A DNA stretch of 64,000 nucleotides from Breviolum minutum Mf 1.05b.01 (taxonomy: Eukaryota; Sar; Dinophyceae; Suessiales; Symbiodiniaceae). Of the stretch, positions 23,631 through 33,059 are shown piece after piece. Made by a program: the position numbers and the translations under genes. The stretch's first letter is position 1; each line of letters begins with the position of its first letter. The DNA lies in contig DF241602.1 in the NCBI GenBank assembly GCA_000507305.1, forward strand, positions 1-64,000, read 5' to 3'. The notes beneath the pieces were generated by a model that saw nothing but the letters and a program-made list of their open reading frames with translations, was not told the DNA's origin and made no database searches.

Positions 23631-26020
23631 TATTCTTTTCCATTCAAAAAAGTCGCCTGATAATTTGGAACCAATGCATGTCAACGGCTCCACCTCAGAT
23701 GGCTGGAAAGGCCAAGAAAAACGAGTCCACCAGGGGCCAAATGGCAGTGTTTTTGGGTCATAGTGTTTTATTGATCTTCTCATTCGAGCACCATCATCCC
23801 GTTTTGTGTTTTTTTTTGATGTTGTTAGTTGGTTTAGAGGATGTTTGATGTTGCGACCTTCAAAGAAGACGTGAAAAACCAAAGATGACACCACACACTA
23901 AGCCAGCTGACCCGATCGTTTTCCGCACCCAACGGCCTGCGAATGATGAATCTCGTCGCTCGTGAGGCCTTTACCTGTGAAATATTCTGCACCACACCGG
24001 GAACACCAGGGGAATTAAAGATGCAAAATGTCTTGAAGAGTGTCATGCTCAAGGATTGACTGACAGGACATTTCAGGGATTACTCGTATCTGAATATTTT
24101 TGGATCTTCAGCTTGGCAGATCTCAGGCACTGTGTATGAAACCAGCATCTTTAACTCCTCAAAGGTGATGAAACCGGTGAATCCTTATACTTCTGTCGGG
24201 ATGTAAACCTTGAACTCTCCTTGTGGAAAACTGGGGGCTCGACCTTGGTGTTGCGACCGGAAGAGTTAACAGACAGCATGGATGTTCAACAGGGTGGCTC
24301 TTTGCACTTTTTCAATTCAAAGATCACCTGGAAATCATAGATGATATTAGATGATAATAGATGATAGTAGATGAGAGTGGATGATAGTGGATGATTATGG
24401 ATGATTATGGATGAACGTGTAAGTCAACAAAAAGACTGTCATTGGAGCTCCCTGGTATCCCCAAGATTTGTCCATAAAAACACGGTCCCTTGGATTTGTC
24501 CTTCGTTCCTGGCTCAGTGGGCTTTGGAAAGCCACGGGTTTTCACAAGGGAAAAGATGGAGGTAGCTTCATCCACATTTGGAGCGGGTCAAAAATCCAAT
24601 CCCAACAGTCGCAACAGTATGGGTTGAAACCACATGCAACTTTTCGAACGCCGAAGCATCTTTTGATGAGTTTACATTCTTTGGAGATTTTTAGTTCGGG
24701 ACATTTTAAGGAGATCTTTACATCTTAAAAAAACATTGCCTTCACTGGCAAACCGAGGTCTTCCGAATTAAACTTTCAGTCTGTTACATCGATCAGTCTT
24801 GCAGGTTTTCATTTTCTTTTCAACGAAGGGCCTACCCGCAATTAACGAAACCAGATTGCTCTATGGATGTTCCACGTGCCACGGCACCACATTGATGGTG
24901 AATGGAGTCTGGGAGCGCAGTGACCCAATCCCCTGGGAGCGTCATGAATCAATTTCCAGTGAATTGAAGAGAGCTTCCCATTTTGGCATCAACAGAGGGC
25001 AATTTGGAGGAAAAGATTGATCAATTTCTGGCTATGTAGTTACAGTGTCGACACTTCCGTCGGGCAGACAGATGAGCATTCCAGTCCAAGCTGTGCCTGT
25101 GACTGATATTGTGGGATGTATGTGTAACATGGCAGCTGGTTGACATGTTTCTGGTAAAATTGCATTTAGGGCCGCCCTACCTTCATTGAATGGGAAGGGA
25201 TTGGGGGTTGGTTGACACTTTGACACTGAGGTCCTTCTTGCGTGTCGTGGGTCTAAGCAAAGACAGCGATTCCCTGTGTGAAGTGCAGCTGGGCTTAACA
25301 AATTGCTACAGTAACTCTCGACAAAAAACGCAGACACAGATCATAGATGACTACTCGCAAGAACTCAGTCCTCAATCAACCAAAAAAGACATTTACAACA
25401 GCAAAAGTCAGCAGTTGGAAAAGCTTCAAAAATGGTTTGTTAAGATGTCAGAAAAACCTAAAAACCTCAACATGTCAAGGTGCTTCCCTTCAGGGTGGCT
25501 TGGAAGCTCCATCACTGAAATCAGTTGCAGTTGTGCTGCAAGGCCTGTCAAGACCTCCAAGAAACCGACGGCAGGGGATCCGAAAAAAAACTCTGAAAGT
25601 TGGTTTCTGTTGATGGTTCAGGTTCCGGAAATCCCCAAAACCTGGGTTCCATCAACGGGATTTCAACTACCAACCTCAACGTTTTTGTTTTGCCAGATTT
25701 CTGAAGCATCAACAGTATGAGGCCCGTCGCTTCGATGAGGTGCCTGGGATGGGGAAGAATGATGGACCTCTCAAGACCGACCTTTTTGAAGGTGACCAAA
25801 GGTTTAAAGAAGTTGGAAAATACGAAAACACAATAAAACTATAAACAGCAATCAAAATATGAAACACAAGTTTTGATTTTTAAACAATCAATTTTCTTCA
25901 AGCCAGGACACAATGCCTGTAGCATGTTGTAGATGTAAACATCAATCTATATGCCACGCCCTCCTAAATAAACAATTTTGCACATGTGGTGTCAAAATGT
26001 CTCTCGAGTTTTGCCCAATT
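23631..26020. other. Gene-poor stretch upstream of the LINE
   Basis: Apart from the minisatellite, only weak reading frames are present. 24817-25016 contains a frame with NETRLLYG that vaguely recalls PARP catalytic domains but is not convincing. 25347-25613 has an open frame without good splice sites. Confidence 0.35.
24337..24418 (+). repeat. GATGATAGTGGAT-type minisatellite
   Basis: Tandem degenerate units of 10 to 13 bases (GATGATAATA, GATGATAGTA, GATGATTATG). Confidence 0.75.
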
Positions 26021-26032
26021 ATATCATTTACC
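26021..26032 (+). repeat. Target-site duplication, 5' copy
   Basis: ATATCATTTACC, identical to 33076-33087, immediately flanks the LINE. The preceding bases (AATT here, AAAA at the other copy) differ, which delimits the duplication to 12 bp. Confidence 0.9.
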
Positions 26033-26241
26033 AGGCTCCAGCGGAGTAGGTGCTTGATACACACACTTTGAAAGACGCATTACAAAAAATCGACAAATAC
26101 ATACGCACAACAAAAACAAAAAAAACAAAAAAAAAAGCAAAACAAATCGTTCCACCTTTCAACCTAACTTATCCTAAACATCCTTTAGCACACAAATTGT
26201 GTTTTATCTCTCTCCAATCTAAATCACTGCTCCCCTTACTG
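26033..26241 (+). promoter_or_regulatory. LINE 5' UTR, putative internal promoter region
   Basis: The 209 bases between the target-site duplication and the first in-frame ATG of ORF1 include an A-rich tract (about 26085-26150: CAAAAACAAAAAAAAC). The frame is open through the leader from a GTG at 26050, but no ATG occurs in it before 26242. An internal promoter is expected from LINE biology; no motif identifies it. Confidence 0.4.
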
Positions 26242-28323
26242 ATGGCTGAAGCCCCTCCACCATCCGGTGTCCCAGAAGCACCCATTCCAAAGGCAGATGA
26301 ACCCGAACCTCCAAATCCAAAGGCAGAAAGTGCAACCCCCGCTCCAGAAACATTGCCTGCCCCCACTCCAGCTCCCGCAGTCGAACCAGAAACGCATTTA
26401 GGCTTAGTCAAGGTAACAGTACCAGGAGGAAAGGAAATCTATGTTCCTCAGGAATCCATCCAGATGCCTCCAACCCAGCCAGAAACCGGTCATAAACGCA
26501 CTGCCCCATCCCTCGGCTCCCAAACCTCGGACATCAAGGAAGAAGCTGTGGAATATGGAGATATGGACCCAGCCGCCCGAGCTGCACTCACCCAAAAAGT
26601 AAAACTCTTTGACATCAAACGCTCCCGCAGGTTGGACCCATCGGAAGGGCTGATTCAAGATGTGGAAATTGCGGGTCCCAGCCGTCCAAGTTTTGAGGTT
26701 ACGCCTCCGTCCCAGGAAGGTGAAACACTCACTGAGCTCAAAGCTGCAATCCAGCAATATCATGAAACGCAGCTTGCCCCAGCACTTCGCTCCATACAGG
26801 ATTATATCCAACAGATTTCCCAAACTCCCGCACCAGCAGTCCTTAAGCAGCTCCAGATCCACTCACTTAGCACTAGCTTCGCTGAACGGGCACTTGTCAG
26901 ACGCAGCCTTTTGATTACCCAGATCCCTCCATTCACCCGATGGCCAACTGTGGAGCACAATATGCGGTACCTTCTAGAACGTGCAGGCCTCACCTACGAG
27001 CAGGACGTCCAGAGCGTAACACAACATGTGTACAATGAAGAATCTGCATTACTCAGGGTTATTCTCCTCACAGAAGCTGCTAGCAAGTCCTTCTTTCAAT
27101 CTTTGCGTGCAAAACGGCCATACTGGCATGACCGCTCCGGCGGCCAAAACAATGACTCCCCTCTCAGGTTTGAGCGTGACTTCACCACGCAAGAGCGGTT
27201 TGAGAGGCTCCCTCTCCATGTGTTAATGCACTGCCTCAATAGCTTGGACGGCTCCCCATTTGTTGGACAATCCCTCCGACCTGATTGGAACATTCTCCAA
27301 ATTTGGGATCCAGACGGAGAAATTTTCCTAGCTCAGGTTTCGTACCTCCCTGCGGATGGATCTGCAACTTGTCTCCTTCATATACATCCCAGGTATGAAG
27401 CTCTAGTCCACGAAAATTTCCAGAGAGTGATGCAGATATACATGAAAGAGACTTTGAAGTTGATCCAAGCCTTGCACAACACCTTGAGGGACTCCACCAC
27501 TACAATGCGCCCACACTACCAGAAGTCTTTTGACATATCCAACCTCCCCGACCGCCAAATATTGGAAGCGTTTCCATACACCATACGCTTCCTCCCTCTT
27601 TCCGACGAAGCCGCCGCCGAGTTGGCAGATAACCCGCTGGCTCCGCTCTCCACTAGTGTAGGCCTTGCCAAAGATGTCCTCACAGCAGCCCGGAAAGCCG
27701 GTATCTCTTCCAATGACTTTGGCAAAGGCAAAGGTAATACCACCCCACCAAAGGGTAACAAAGGCAAAGGAAAAGGTAAAGGAAAGGGAAAAGGGAAAGC
27801 CAAACACTCATGGGACCATGACCCACAAGAAGTGCGCCGCCAGCCAAGGTGGGACGATGACAAGGATGACTATGACGACGTTGGTGGTAGAAAGGGGGCA
27901 GGCAAACGGACAGAAAACACTTCCCATTGGAACACTACCCATTGGTCCACTAATCGGCAAAATCGCTCCAACAAGAGTGGTGGCGGAAAAGGCTACTCCA
28001 AACACTCCTCTTGGCTTCTGTGCCAATGTTGCATGGTTCTTCTGTTCGGGTTCTTGTTTCAAAATGACAGCAGGGCCCCCGCGAGCCATGTCGACCTTAG
28101 GGCTGACATCGATGATGATATGGCTTCAATGGATTCCTTCGATTGGTTCTTGCCAGCTGCCGACGCTGCAACCGCACCAACCTTCGGACGATGGCTTCTT
28201 CTTTCCGAACTTGATCTGGACACTGTGGCTTCCCGTGGGAGGGCCATCTATCATGGAACCTTCTGGGGTACCAAGGGGGCACCCGCACCAGCCCCACCAT
28301 TCAACGCAACAGCTGCTTTTTGA
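26242..28323 (+). CDS. LINE ORF1 protein, nucleic-acid-binding gag-like
   Basis: 693 residues from the first in-frame ATG. The order is: Pro/Ala/Glu-rich N-terminus (about 1-60, APTPAPAVEPE); a charged linker; a helical, coiled-coil-prone segment (about 158-195); then a segment starting RRSLLITQIPPF (220 onward) that resembles the RRM-like core of LINE ORF1 proteins by strand pattern only; a long region of unknown fold; a Lys/Gly array (KGKGKGKG type, about 493-525); an Asp/Arg-rich stretch; and a hydrophobic segment LLCQCCMVLLFGFLF (about 592-606). ORF1 proteins of LINEs bind the element RNA and chaperone reverse transcription. The array would suit RNA binding. The stop TGA (28321-28323) is followed by C and lies in the same frame as ORF2. 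No zinc knuckle is seen. Confidence 0.85.
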   Translation: MAEAPPPSGVPEAPIPKADEPEPPNPKAESATPAPETLPAPTPAPAVEPETHLGLVKVTVPGGKEIYVPQESIQMPPTQPETGHKRTAPSLGSQTSDIKEEAVEYGDMDPAARAALTQKVKLFDIKRSRRLDPSEGLIQDVEIAGPSRPSFEVTPPSQEGETLTELKAAIQQYHETQLAPALRSIQDYIQQISQTPAPAVLKQLQIHSLSTSFAERALVRRSLLITQIPPFTRWPTVEHNMRYLLERAGLTYEQDVQSVTQHVYNEESALLRVILLTEAASKSFFQSLRAKRPYWHDRSGGQNNDSPLRFERDFTTQERFERLPLHVLMHCLNSLDGSPFVGQSLRPDWNILQIWDPDGEIFLAQVSYLPADGSATCLLHIHPRYEALVHENFQRVMQIYMKETLKLIQALHNTLRDSTTTMRPHYQKSFDISNLPDRQILEAFPYTIRFLPLSDEAAAELADNPLAPLSTSVGLAKDVLTAARKAGISSNDFGKGKGNTTPPKGNKGKGKGKGKGKGKAKHSWDHDPQEVRRQPRWDDDKDDYDDVGGRKGAGKRTENTSHWNTTHWSTNRQNRSNKSGGGKGYSKHSSWLLCQCCMVLLFGFLFQNDSRAPASHVDLRADIDDDMASMDSFDWFLPAADAATAPTFGRWLLLSELDLDTVASRGRAIYHGTFWGTKGAPAPAPPFNATAAF
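28321..28323 (+). promoter_or_regulatory. Single in-frame TGA between ORF1 and ORF2
   Basis: The context is GCT TTT TGA CTT TTG. ORF1 and ORF2 are in the same frame and no other stop separates them from 26050 to 32899. A TGA followed by C is the leakiest kind of stop in many eukaryotes, so readthrough to an ORF1-ORF2 fusion is possible. A single nonsense mutation in a formerly continuous ORF, or reinitiation at the ORF2 ATG (28435), are alternatives. Confidence 0.55.
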
Positions 28324-28434
28324 CTTTTGCCATGCACCAGTTCGACGAGTACTGAGCGCAGCCAAACTTCAGCCGGGGTGTTTGACACAAAGTCACACCG
28401 CAATTTTCCCACCTACCGTGTAAGCCAGCCTTGT

Positions 28435-31400
28435 ATGAAGGTGCCTCTATTGAAGTTTGTGTATTGCATGGGACGTCATAGTAGGAAAACTCTAAACAAA
28501 ATGCTCCACTCCAAATATGGAAATTGTATAGCCCCATGGAACACTACAAATCCATACAAGGGATTAAAACATCCACCCATTCCCCTGCCAAATGGTATGC
28601 TGGTTTTTTGGGTTCATTGGTTTAGCCCTGACGCTTTTAGAGCGTGGTATTCGCGTAGAGGGGTTTGTAGCAGCATCACATCTGATAAGTGGTCTAGTAG
28701 AACTCTATACAAGCACCTACTCCAGGCAACTACCGCCAGACGTGGTGAGCCGGGAAGCCGCCAGCAAATTCCATGGGATGTCAGAAAATCATGGAGCAAG
28801 CATCGCAGCAGTAAGAGCGGCCACGAAAGTTGCCGTGCTGTCGGGGGAACTCCCACTGGTTTTAGACTACGTTCGGAAACAGCTAGGTCAAAAAGAAAAA
28901 AACAAGCACAAGAGCATAGAAAACAATCACGGCAAAATTATCGCAAATGGAAAAGTCAGTTAGGGGGGCATGCTGTTTGGGCCGGACAGTTGTGCCAATC
29001 CCCTCCCCCGTTTCGTCCCACACACTCGGCACAGTACCGCAACAACAAAAAGGACCAAACTTCACCATATAAAGGTTCCAGAACGGAATGGTTTCGGACG
29101 CACGTACAAGCGCCAAAGTCAACAGTACGAAACCCACGCCCAACAGCCACTCTAAAATTCAGCACGTGGAATGTAGAAGGGTTGTATGACATCACCAAGT
29201 ATGACCAGATTTTCCAATATATGCATCGTAATGGCATTGATGTTTTAGCCATCCAGGAAACCAAAGCCACTAGCACCCATTCCTTTCAGAAAGATGGATA
29301 TGAAATCTTTTTATCTGGTACACCAGACGCGTCTCATCATGGAGTAGGCTTTATAGTACACCCCTCTAAACGGCATCTGTGCTCAAATTTTTTAGGGGAC
29401 TCCTCTCGAATCTGTTCAATAGAAGTAGCAATCAGCCCTTCCCCCATAATGCTGGTTAATTGTTATGCCCCAAGCATGGTAGAAGACCCTGAGGAGGATT
29501 TGGAACGTAAGACTTTATTTTGGGACAGTTTGGATACATATTATAGTGAACTCCAGTCACATAAGACCTGGATCTTCTTAGGCGATTGGAATTCAAGACT
29601 TTCGCCGGCACAAGACCCCACCGCCCAACATATTGGGTCAGATGCGTGGGACAAACGTCAAACATTACAGGATCCTGAGCGGGATAATGCCGAATATTTT
29701 TTATCTTTTCTCCAGTCCCGTAACCTTTATCTACCTCAAACTTTTTCCCAACCCCAAGGTAGAAAACGAATTACATATCACGAACTCACCGCTGGTTCCA
29801 ACGATTACTATTGTCCCAAAATTGAAGACTGGGCCGCTCTAGATTATATAGCAGTCCCCACAGGGTTCAAATCCCAGGTTCATAGTTGTGCCTCCAATTG
29901 CCAGGTTTCTCTTGCAACGCGACATTTCCCTGTAGAGGTAGTGATCAGTGCTCCTAAGTATAAAGGTAAACCATGGTTGAAAAAACCCCCAACACTGGAT
30001 TTTTCTGTGGGGACTGGGAACTACCGTAAAGCATTAGATGATCACATCCATATAGAATTATCCACTATAAGGGTGATCCCTCCAAGCCCTACACAAACCA
30101 TGGCAATTTTCACGGATGGCAGCTGTTCTGCAGGACCCGCAGATTCTAGGAAAGGTGGCTGGGGATTCGCAGTGTCAGGTCCCGTGCCATCACATTTGGA
30201 TCCCATGTATTGTACTAATTTCATAGATTTGTCCTGGGGTCCATGCGATATACCTACAGATGTTTCCATGGTCCCAACAAATAACTTAGCCGAAATACAG
30301 GCAGTCATTGAAGCCTTGGATTGGTTGATTGGGTATTTTGCAAACAATGCAGTGCATTATTATTTGTTTACAGATTCTGACTATGTTCTGGGCTTGCTAG
30401 AAGGGCGGAATCATCCTAGTACCAATTTTTTTCAAGTTGCATTACTTCTAAGCTATTGGCAGAGGGCTGAATCCCTCTTCACCATTACCGCCTTGAAAGT
30501 AGTTGCACATGTCGGTATCCCCGGCAATGAAAGGGCAGATGCCTTGGCCGCGAAGGGTCAAACTAGCCTCGGGAAAGCAGGCCGTTTTTCTATCCGCCCT
30601 CCTGCCCCTTTGATTTCTCCTCAACTGCAAGGCGCCGAAATGCCTCCGCAATGGTTGTCGTACACACCCGATGAAAAAACAAACATTTTGCAAACCATAG
30701 TTAACTCTGCTGCTAAAGAGGGGTTTCCACTGCGACGACCCGAAATTCGAAAACCATACCTCTCCAACACAACATTCCAGCTGGTGGAAAAATTAGCTAG
30801 CCTCACGCAACCATCCCAGGCGGAACAACGACGCCTCTTGAGAAATCGGGTTAAAAAAATGGCCAAAAGAGATAAAAAGGTCTGGTGGAACCTCAAATTT
30901 TGCCAAGACCACCGGTCACACCCCAGCCAGCAATGGAAGTCAGTCAAACAAGTTAGGTCAAACTTTGCTCCACGTCCGGCCAACATCGGAGATATACGGG
31001 GGGTACTCCGACCCAGTAGTAGTAGACCTGAAGTTTTTGCCGAGTATCTACAAACTCAAGTTTGGGCACCAAAAAATCTACCGGCTCTAGGAACACAGAC
31101 GCTTCCCCAAACTTTGATCCCCTCCACCATCGGCCCAATTCAATTTTCAGAATTACAACAAGCCCTAGCTCTTTTGAAAGTGGGTAAATCCCCAGGTCCA
31201 GATGAACTATCGGCAGAACTGTTGAAATATTCTTCCATTAAATTCCAAGCCCTGTTACTTTCTCTATTCAGTGATTGTTTTTTGGGCGCTATGGTCCCCT
31301 CATCTTGGACAATTTCCTATGTGGTGATGTTGTTGAAAAATGCATCCAAACCGGCAACAGCATTGACGAATTATCGGCCCATTTCCCTCACCACATCAAT

Positions 31401-32901
31401 GTACAAGCTCTACGCAATGGTTTTGAGAAGCCGGCTTCAACCTTACATAGACCCGCATCTCCGTCATACCCAGTTTGGTTTTCGCCCTCGCCGTTCGGTC
31501 TCCCAACCTATTCATATTCTTAGGCAACTCATGCAAACCCATGAAAGACAAACCCACCCCTTGCATTTAATTTTCCTGGATTGGGCGAAAGCTTTTGACT
31601 CAGTGACGCATGATGCAATTCAACATGCACTACTTTTTCATGGGGTCCCAGAACCACTAGTTCAAGCCGTTCTTTCTTTATATTCAAACCCATCCTTTCA
31701 AGTAAAGGAAAGTGGGGCTGTGTCTCAACCGCGGTCTCAAATGAGTGGTTTGCGGCAAGGGTGCCCTTTGTCTCCATATTTGTTTATTGCGGTAACTACT
31801 ACTATGTTTAAATACGTGGAAGTAGAGCATATTGATCGCTTTGGTGAAATAGCTGCACCACTTAGCAAGCCAGAGCCAACCTGGGACCTTCAGTTTGCCG
31901 ATGATACGGTACTCCTTGCAAATTCTGCTGAACTGGCATGTCGTTTGTTGCATGGCGTGCAACGTCATGGTTACCTGTTTGGTTTAAAACTAAATCCGGA
32001 AAAGTGTGAACATTTAGCTTTTAATAGTGAATCCAGGGTCTTTTTCAGAACTGGTAATCCATTATGTCAATGCTCATGTAAATTTTGTAAGGGCCAAGAT
32101 GATCTAGGGTCCCTGGTGCCATCAGTACATGAAGTTAAATATTTAGGGGTCCGGTTAGAGGATACAGGCGGGGCTTCCAGGTTTTTCACAGATAGAATTA
32201 CCAAAGCAAACACAGTTGCCAGGCTTCTTGCCCCCCTTTTCCGTTCACGTGTCGTCTCCGAATCGTTTCGACTAAGGGTATACATGTCAGTTGTTCAAAA
32301 TATTCTCCTGTACTCAATGGAATCCGTTGTTCCCTCGACCTCCCAAAATAGACGTTTGGATACGGTGCATTTTAGGGTTCTTCGCCAAATTTTTAACGTC
32401 AAAAGTCCTTACTATCACCGAGTTTTGACGTTCTCCGAAGAACCTTGTTCAAATCAATACCTGCAAAATTTAGCAAATGCAGATGGACGGCGCGTTCCCA
32501 CCCCATCCCAACTGGCCGCAGAAAGGCGTTTGAAGTTGATGGGGCATATCTTAAGACACCCAGACCCACCAGAGCATACAGTTTGTTTTAACAGTGCCCA
32601 TGGATACAGATTAATTGGGTCCAAGTTCCGTACAGGACGTCCCCGGCCACACTGGGCAGAACTCACATTAACAGAGTCTTTCAGACGGATAGGTCTCCTT
32701 GAGGGGAGGGGCCCCCCAAATGTTACAGAATTGGATTCCCCCTTTTTTGCAGTACCAACGACCCAAGAAATAGAAGAATACCATGGGCAGTCTAGTTGGC
32801 AATGGCGCAATAATGTTCGACTTTTTCGACCAGTGCGGCAAACAAGTTTAAGCAGGGCCAAATGGTTAGCAGTGACTGGAAGACACCCTGCTAATCGATG
32901 A
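28435..32901 (+). CDS. LINE ORF2 polyprotein: APE endonuclease, RNase H, reverse transcriptase
   Basis: 1488 residues from the first ATG; residue numbers here count from codon 28327. It carries out target-primed reverse transcription. Residues 1-277 are basic and unassigned. The endonuclease spans 278-535 (STWNVEG at 279, QETK with E311, GDWN with D420 and N422, LDYI with D506, TRHFPV with H533). RNase H spans about 592-742, with a complete acidic tetrad D597 (FTDGS), E656 (NNLAE), D683 (FTDSD) and D738 (HVGIPGNERAD). RT spans about 930-1290: SPGPDE near 955, NYRPISL 1015-1021, QFGFRP 1049-1054, LDWAKAFDSV with D1085, GLRQGCPLSP 1141-1150, FADD with D1192 and D1193. A Cys cluster (C1247, C1249, C1251, C1254) precedes the KYLGVRLE motif. 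The C-terminus has the usual RRLKLMGHILR segment near 1400. RNase H between endonuclease and RT is unusual. The SDH motif of APE nucleases is TRH here. The true start is uncertain; see the TGA and the nested ORF. Confidence 0.93.
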   Translation: MKVPLLKFVYCMGRHSRKTLNKMLHSKYGNCIAPWNTTNPYKGLKHPPIPLPNGMLVFWVHWFSPDAFRAWYSRRGVCSSITSDKWSSRTLYKHLLQATTARRGEPGSRQQIPWDVRKSWSKHRSSKSGHESCRAVGGTPTGFRLRSETARSKRKKQAQEHRKQSRQNYRKWKSQLGGHAVWAGQLCQSPPPFRPTHSAQYRNNKKDQTSPYKGSRTEWFRTHVQAPKSTVRNPRPTATLKFSTWNVEGLYDITKYDQIFQYMHRNGIDVLAIQETKATSTHSFQKDGYEIFLSGTPDASHHGVGFIVHPSKRHLCSNFLGDSSRICSIEVAISPSPIMLVNCYAPSMVEDPEEDLERKTLFWDSLDTYYSELQSHKTWIFLGDWNSRLSPAQDPTAQHIGSDAWDKRQTLQDPERDNAEYFLSFLQSRNLYLPQTFSQPQGRKRITYHELTAGSNDYYCPKIEDWAALDYIAVPTGFKSQVHSCASNCQVSLATRHFPVEVVISAPKYKGKPWLKKPPTLDFSVGTGNYRKALDDHIHIELSTIRVIPPSPTQTMAIFTDGSCSAGPADSRKGGWGFAVSGPVPSHLDPMYCTNFIDLSWGPCDIPTDVSMVPTNNLAEIQAVIEALDWLIGYFANNAVHYYLFTDSDYVLGLLEGRNHPSTNFFQVALLLSYWQRAESLFTITALKVVAHVGIPGNERADALAAKGQTSLGKAGRFSIRPPAPLISPQLQGAEMPPQWLSYTPDEKTNILQTIVNSAAKEGFPLRRPEIRKPYLSNTTFQLVEKLASLTQPSQAEQRRLLRNRVKKMAKRDKKVWWNLKFCQDHRSHPSQQWKSVKQVRSNFAPRPANIGDIRGVLRPSSSRPEVFAEYLQTQVWAPKNLPALGTQTLPQTLIPSTIGPIQFSELQQALALLKVGKSPGPDELSAELLKYSSIKFQALLLSLFSDCFLGAMVPSSWTISYVVMLLKNASKPATALTNYRPISLTTSMYKLYAMVLRSRLQPYIDPHLRHTQFGFRPRRSVSQPIHILRQLMQTHERQTHPLHLIFLDWAKAFDSVTHDAIQHALLFHGVPEPLVQAVLSLYSNPSFQVKESGAVSQPRSQMSGLRQGCPLSPYLFIAVTTTMFKYVEVEHIDRFGEIAAPLSKPEPTWDLQFADDTVLLANSAELACRLLHGVQRHGYLFGLKLNPEKCEHLAFNSESRVFFRTGNPLCQCSCKFCKGQDDLGSLVPSVHEVKYLGVRLEDTGGASRFFTDRITKANTVARLLAPLFRSRVVSESFRLRVYMSVVQNILLYSMESVVPSTSQNRRLDTVHFRVLRQIFNVKSPYYHRVLTFSEEPCSNQYLQNLANADGRRVPTPSQLAAERRLKLMGHILRHPDPPEHTVCFNSAHGYRLIGSKFRTGRPRPHWAELTLTESFRRIGLLEGRGPPNVTELDSPFFAVPTTQEIEEYHGQSSWQWRNNVRLFRPVRQTSLSRAKWLAVTGRHPANR
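28592..28963 (+). CDS. Nested 123-codon ORF in the +2 frame inside the start of ORF2
   Basis: It starts with ATG and ends with TAG, overlapping ORF2 residues about 89-212. The translation (begins MVCWFFGFIGLALTLLERGI, later VVSREAASKF and a Lys/Asn-rich tail) has a more natural composition than the ORF2 frame over the same bases, which is Ser/Arg/Trp-rich and unassigned. The N-terminal 16 residues are hydrophobic. It may be an accessory protein, a trace of a frameshift that moved the ORF2 start, or chance. Confidence 0.35.
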   Translation: MVCWFFGFIGLALTLLERGIRVEGFVAASHLISGLVELYTSTYSRQLPPDVVSREAASKFHGMSENHGASIAAVRAATKVAVLSGELPLVLDYVRKQLGQKEKNKHKSIENNHGKIIANGKVS

Positions 32902-33009
32902 ACCCACTACCCATGGTTGAACTTCCCAGAGAACACCATCCATTGGTATCCCTTTAGTAACCAACAGGTTATGGTCCTATATTTTGATGTCATTCTTGCG
33001 TACCGAAAT

Positions 33010-33059
33010 GAAAGAGGCACTTTCGCCGAGGCTGCCAGGATCGTAGTAGACGCGATCCT
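33010..33059 (+). terminator. Two hairpins at the LINE 3' end
   Basis: GAAAG 33010-33014 pairs with CTTTC 33020-33024 (5-base loop). AGGATCG 33037-33043 pairs with CGATCCT 33053-33059 (9-base loop), ending about 10 bases before the A tail. 3' stem-loops serve as recognition sites for the RT of several LINE families; that role here is inference. Confidence 0.5.

Noticed and set aside
24817-25016. Reading frame with NETRLLYG resembling a PARP catalytic motif
   Set aside because: Only a few residues fit, the catalytic His-Gly pattern is absent and splice sites are poor.
27665-28423. 252-codon ORF overlapping the end of LINE ORF1
   Set aside because: It is Pro/Thr/Gly-rich in the pattern expected from an off-frame reading of ORF1; ORF1 itself is well supported here.
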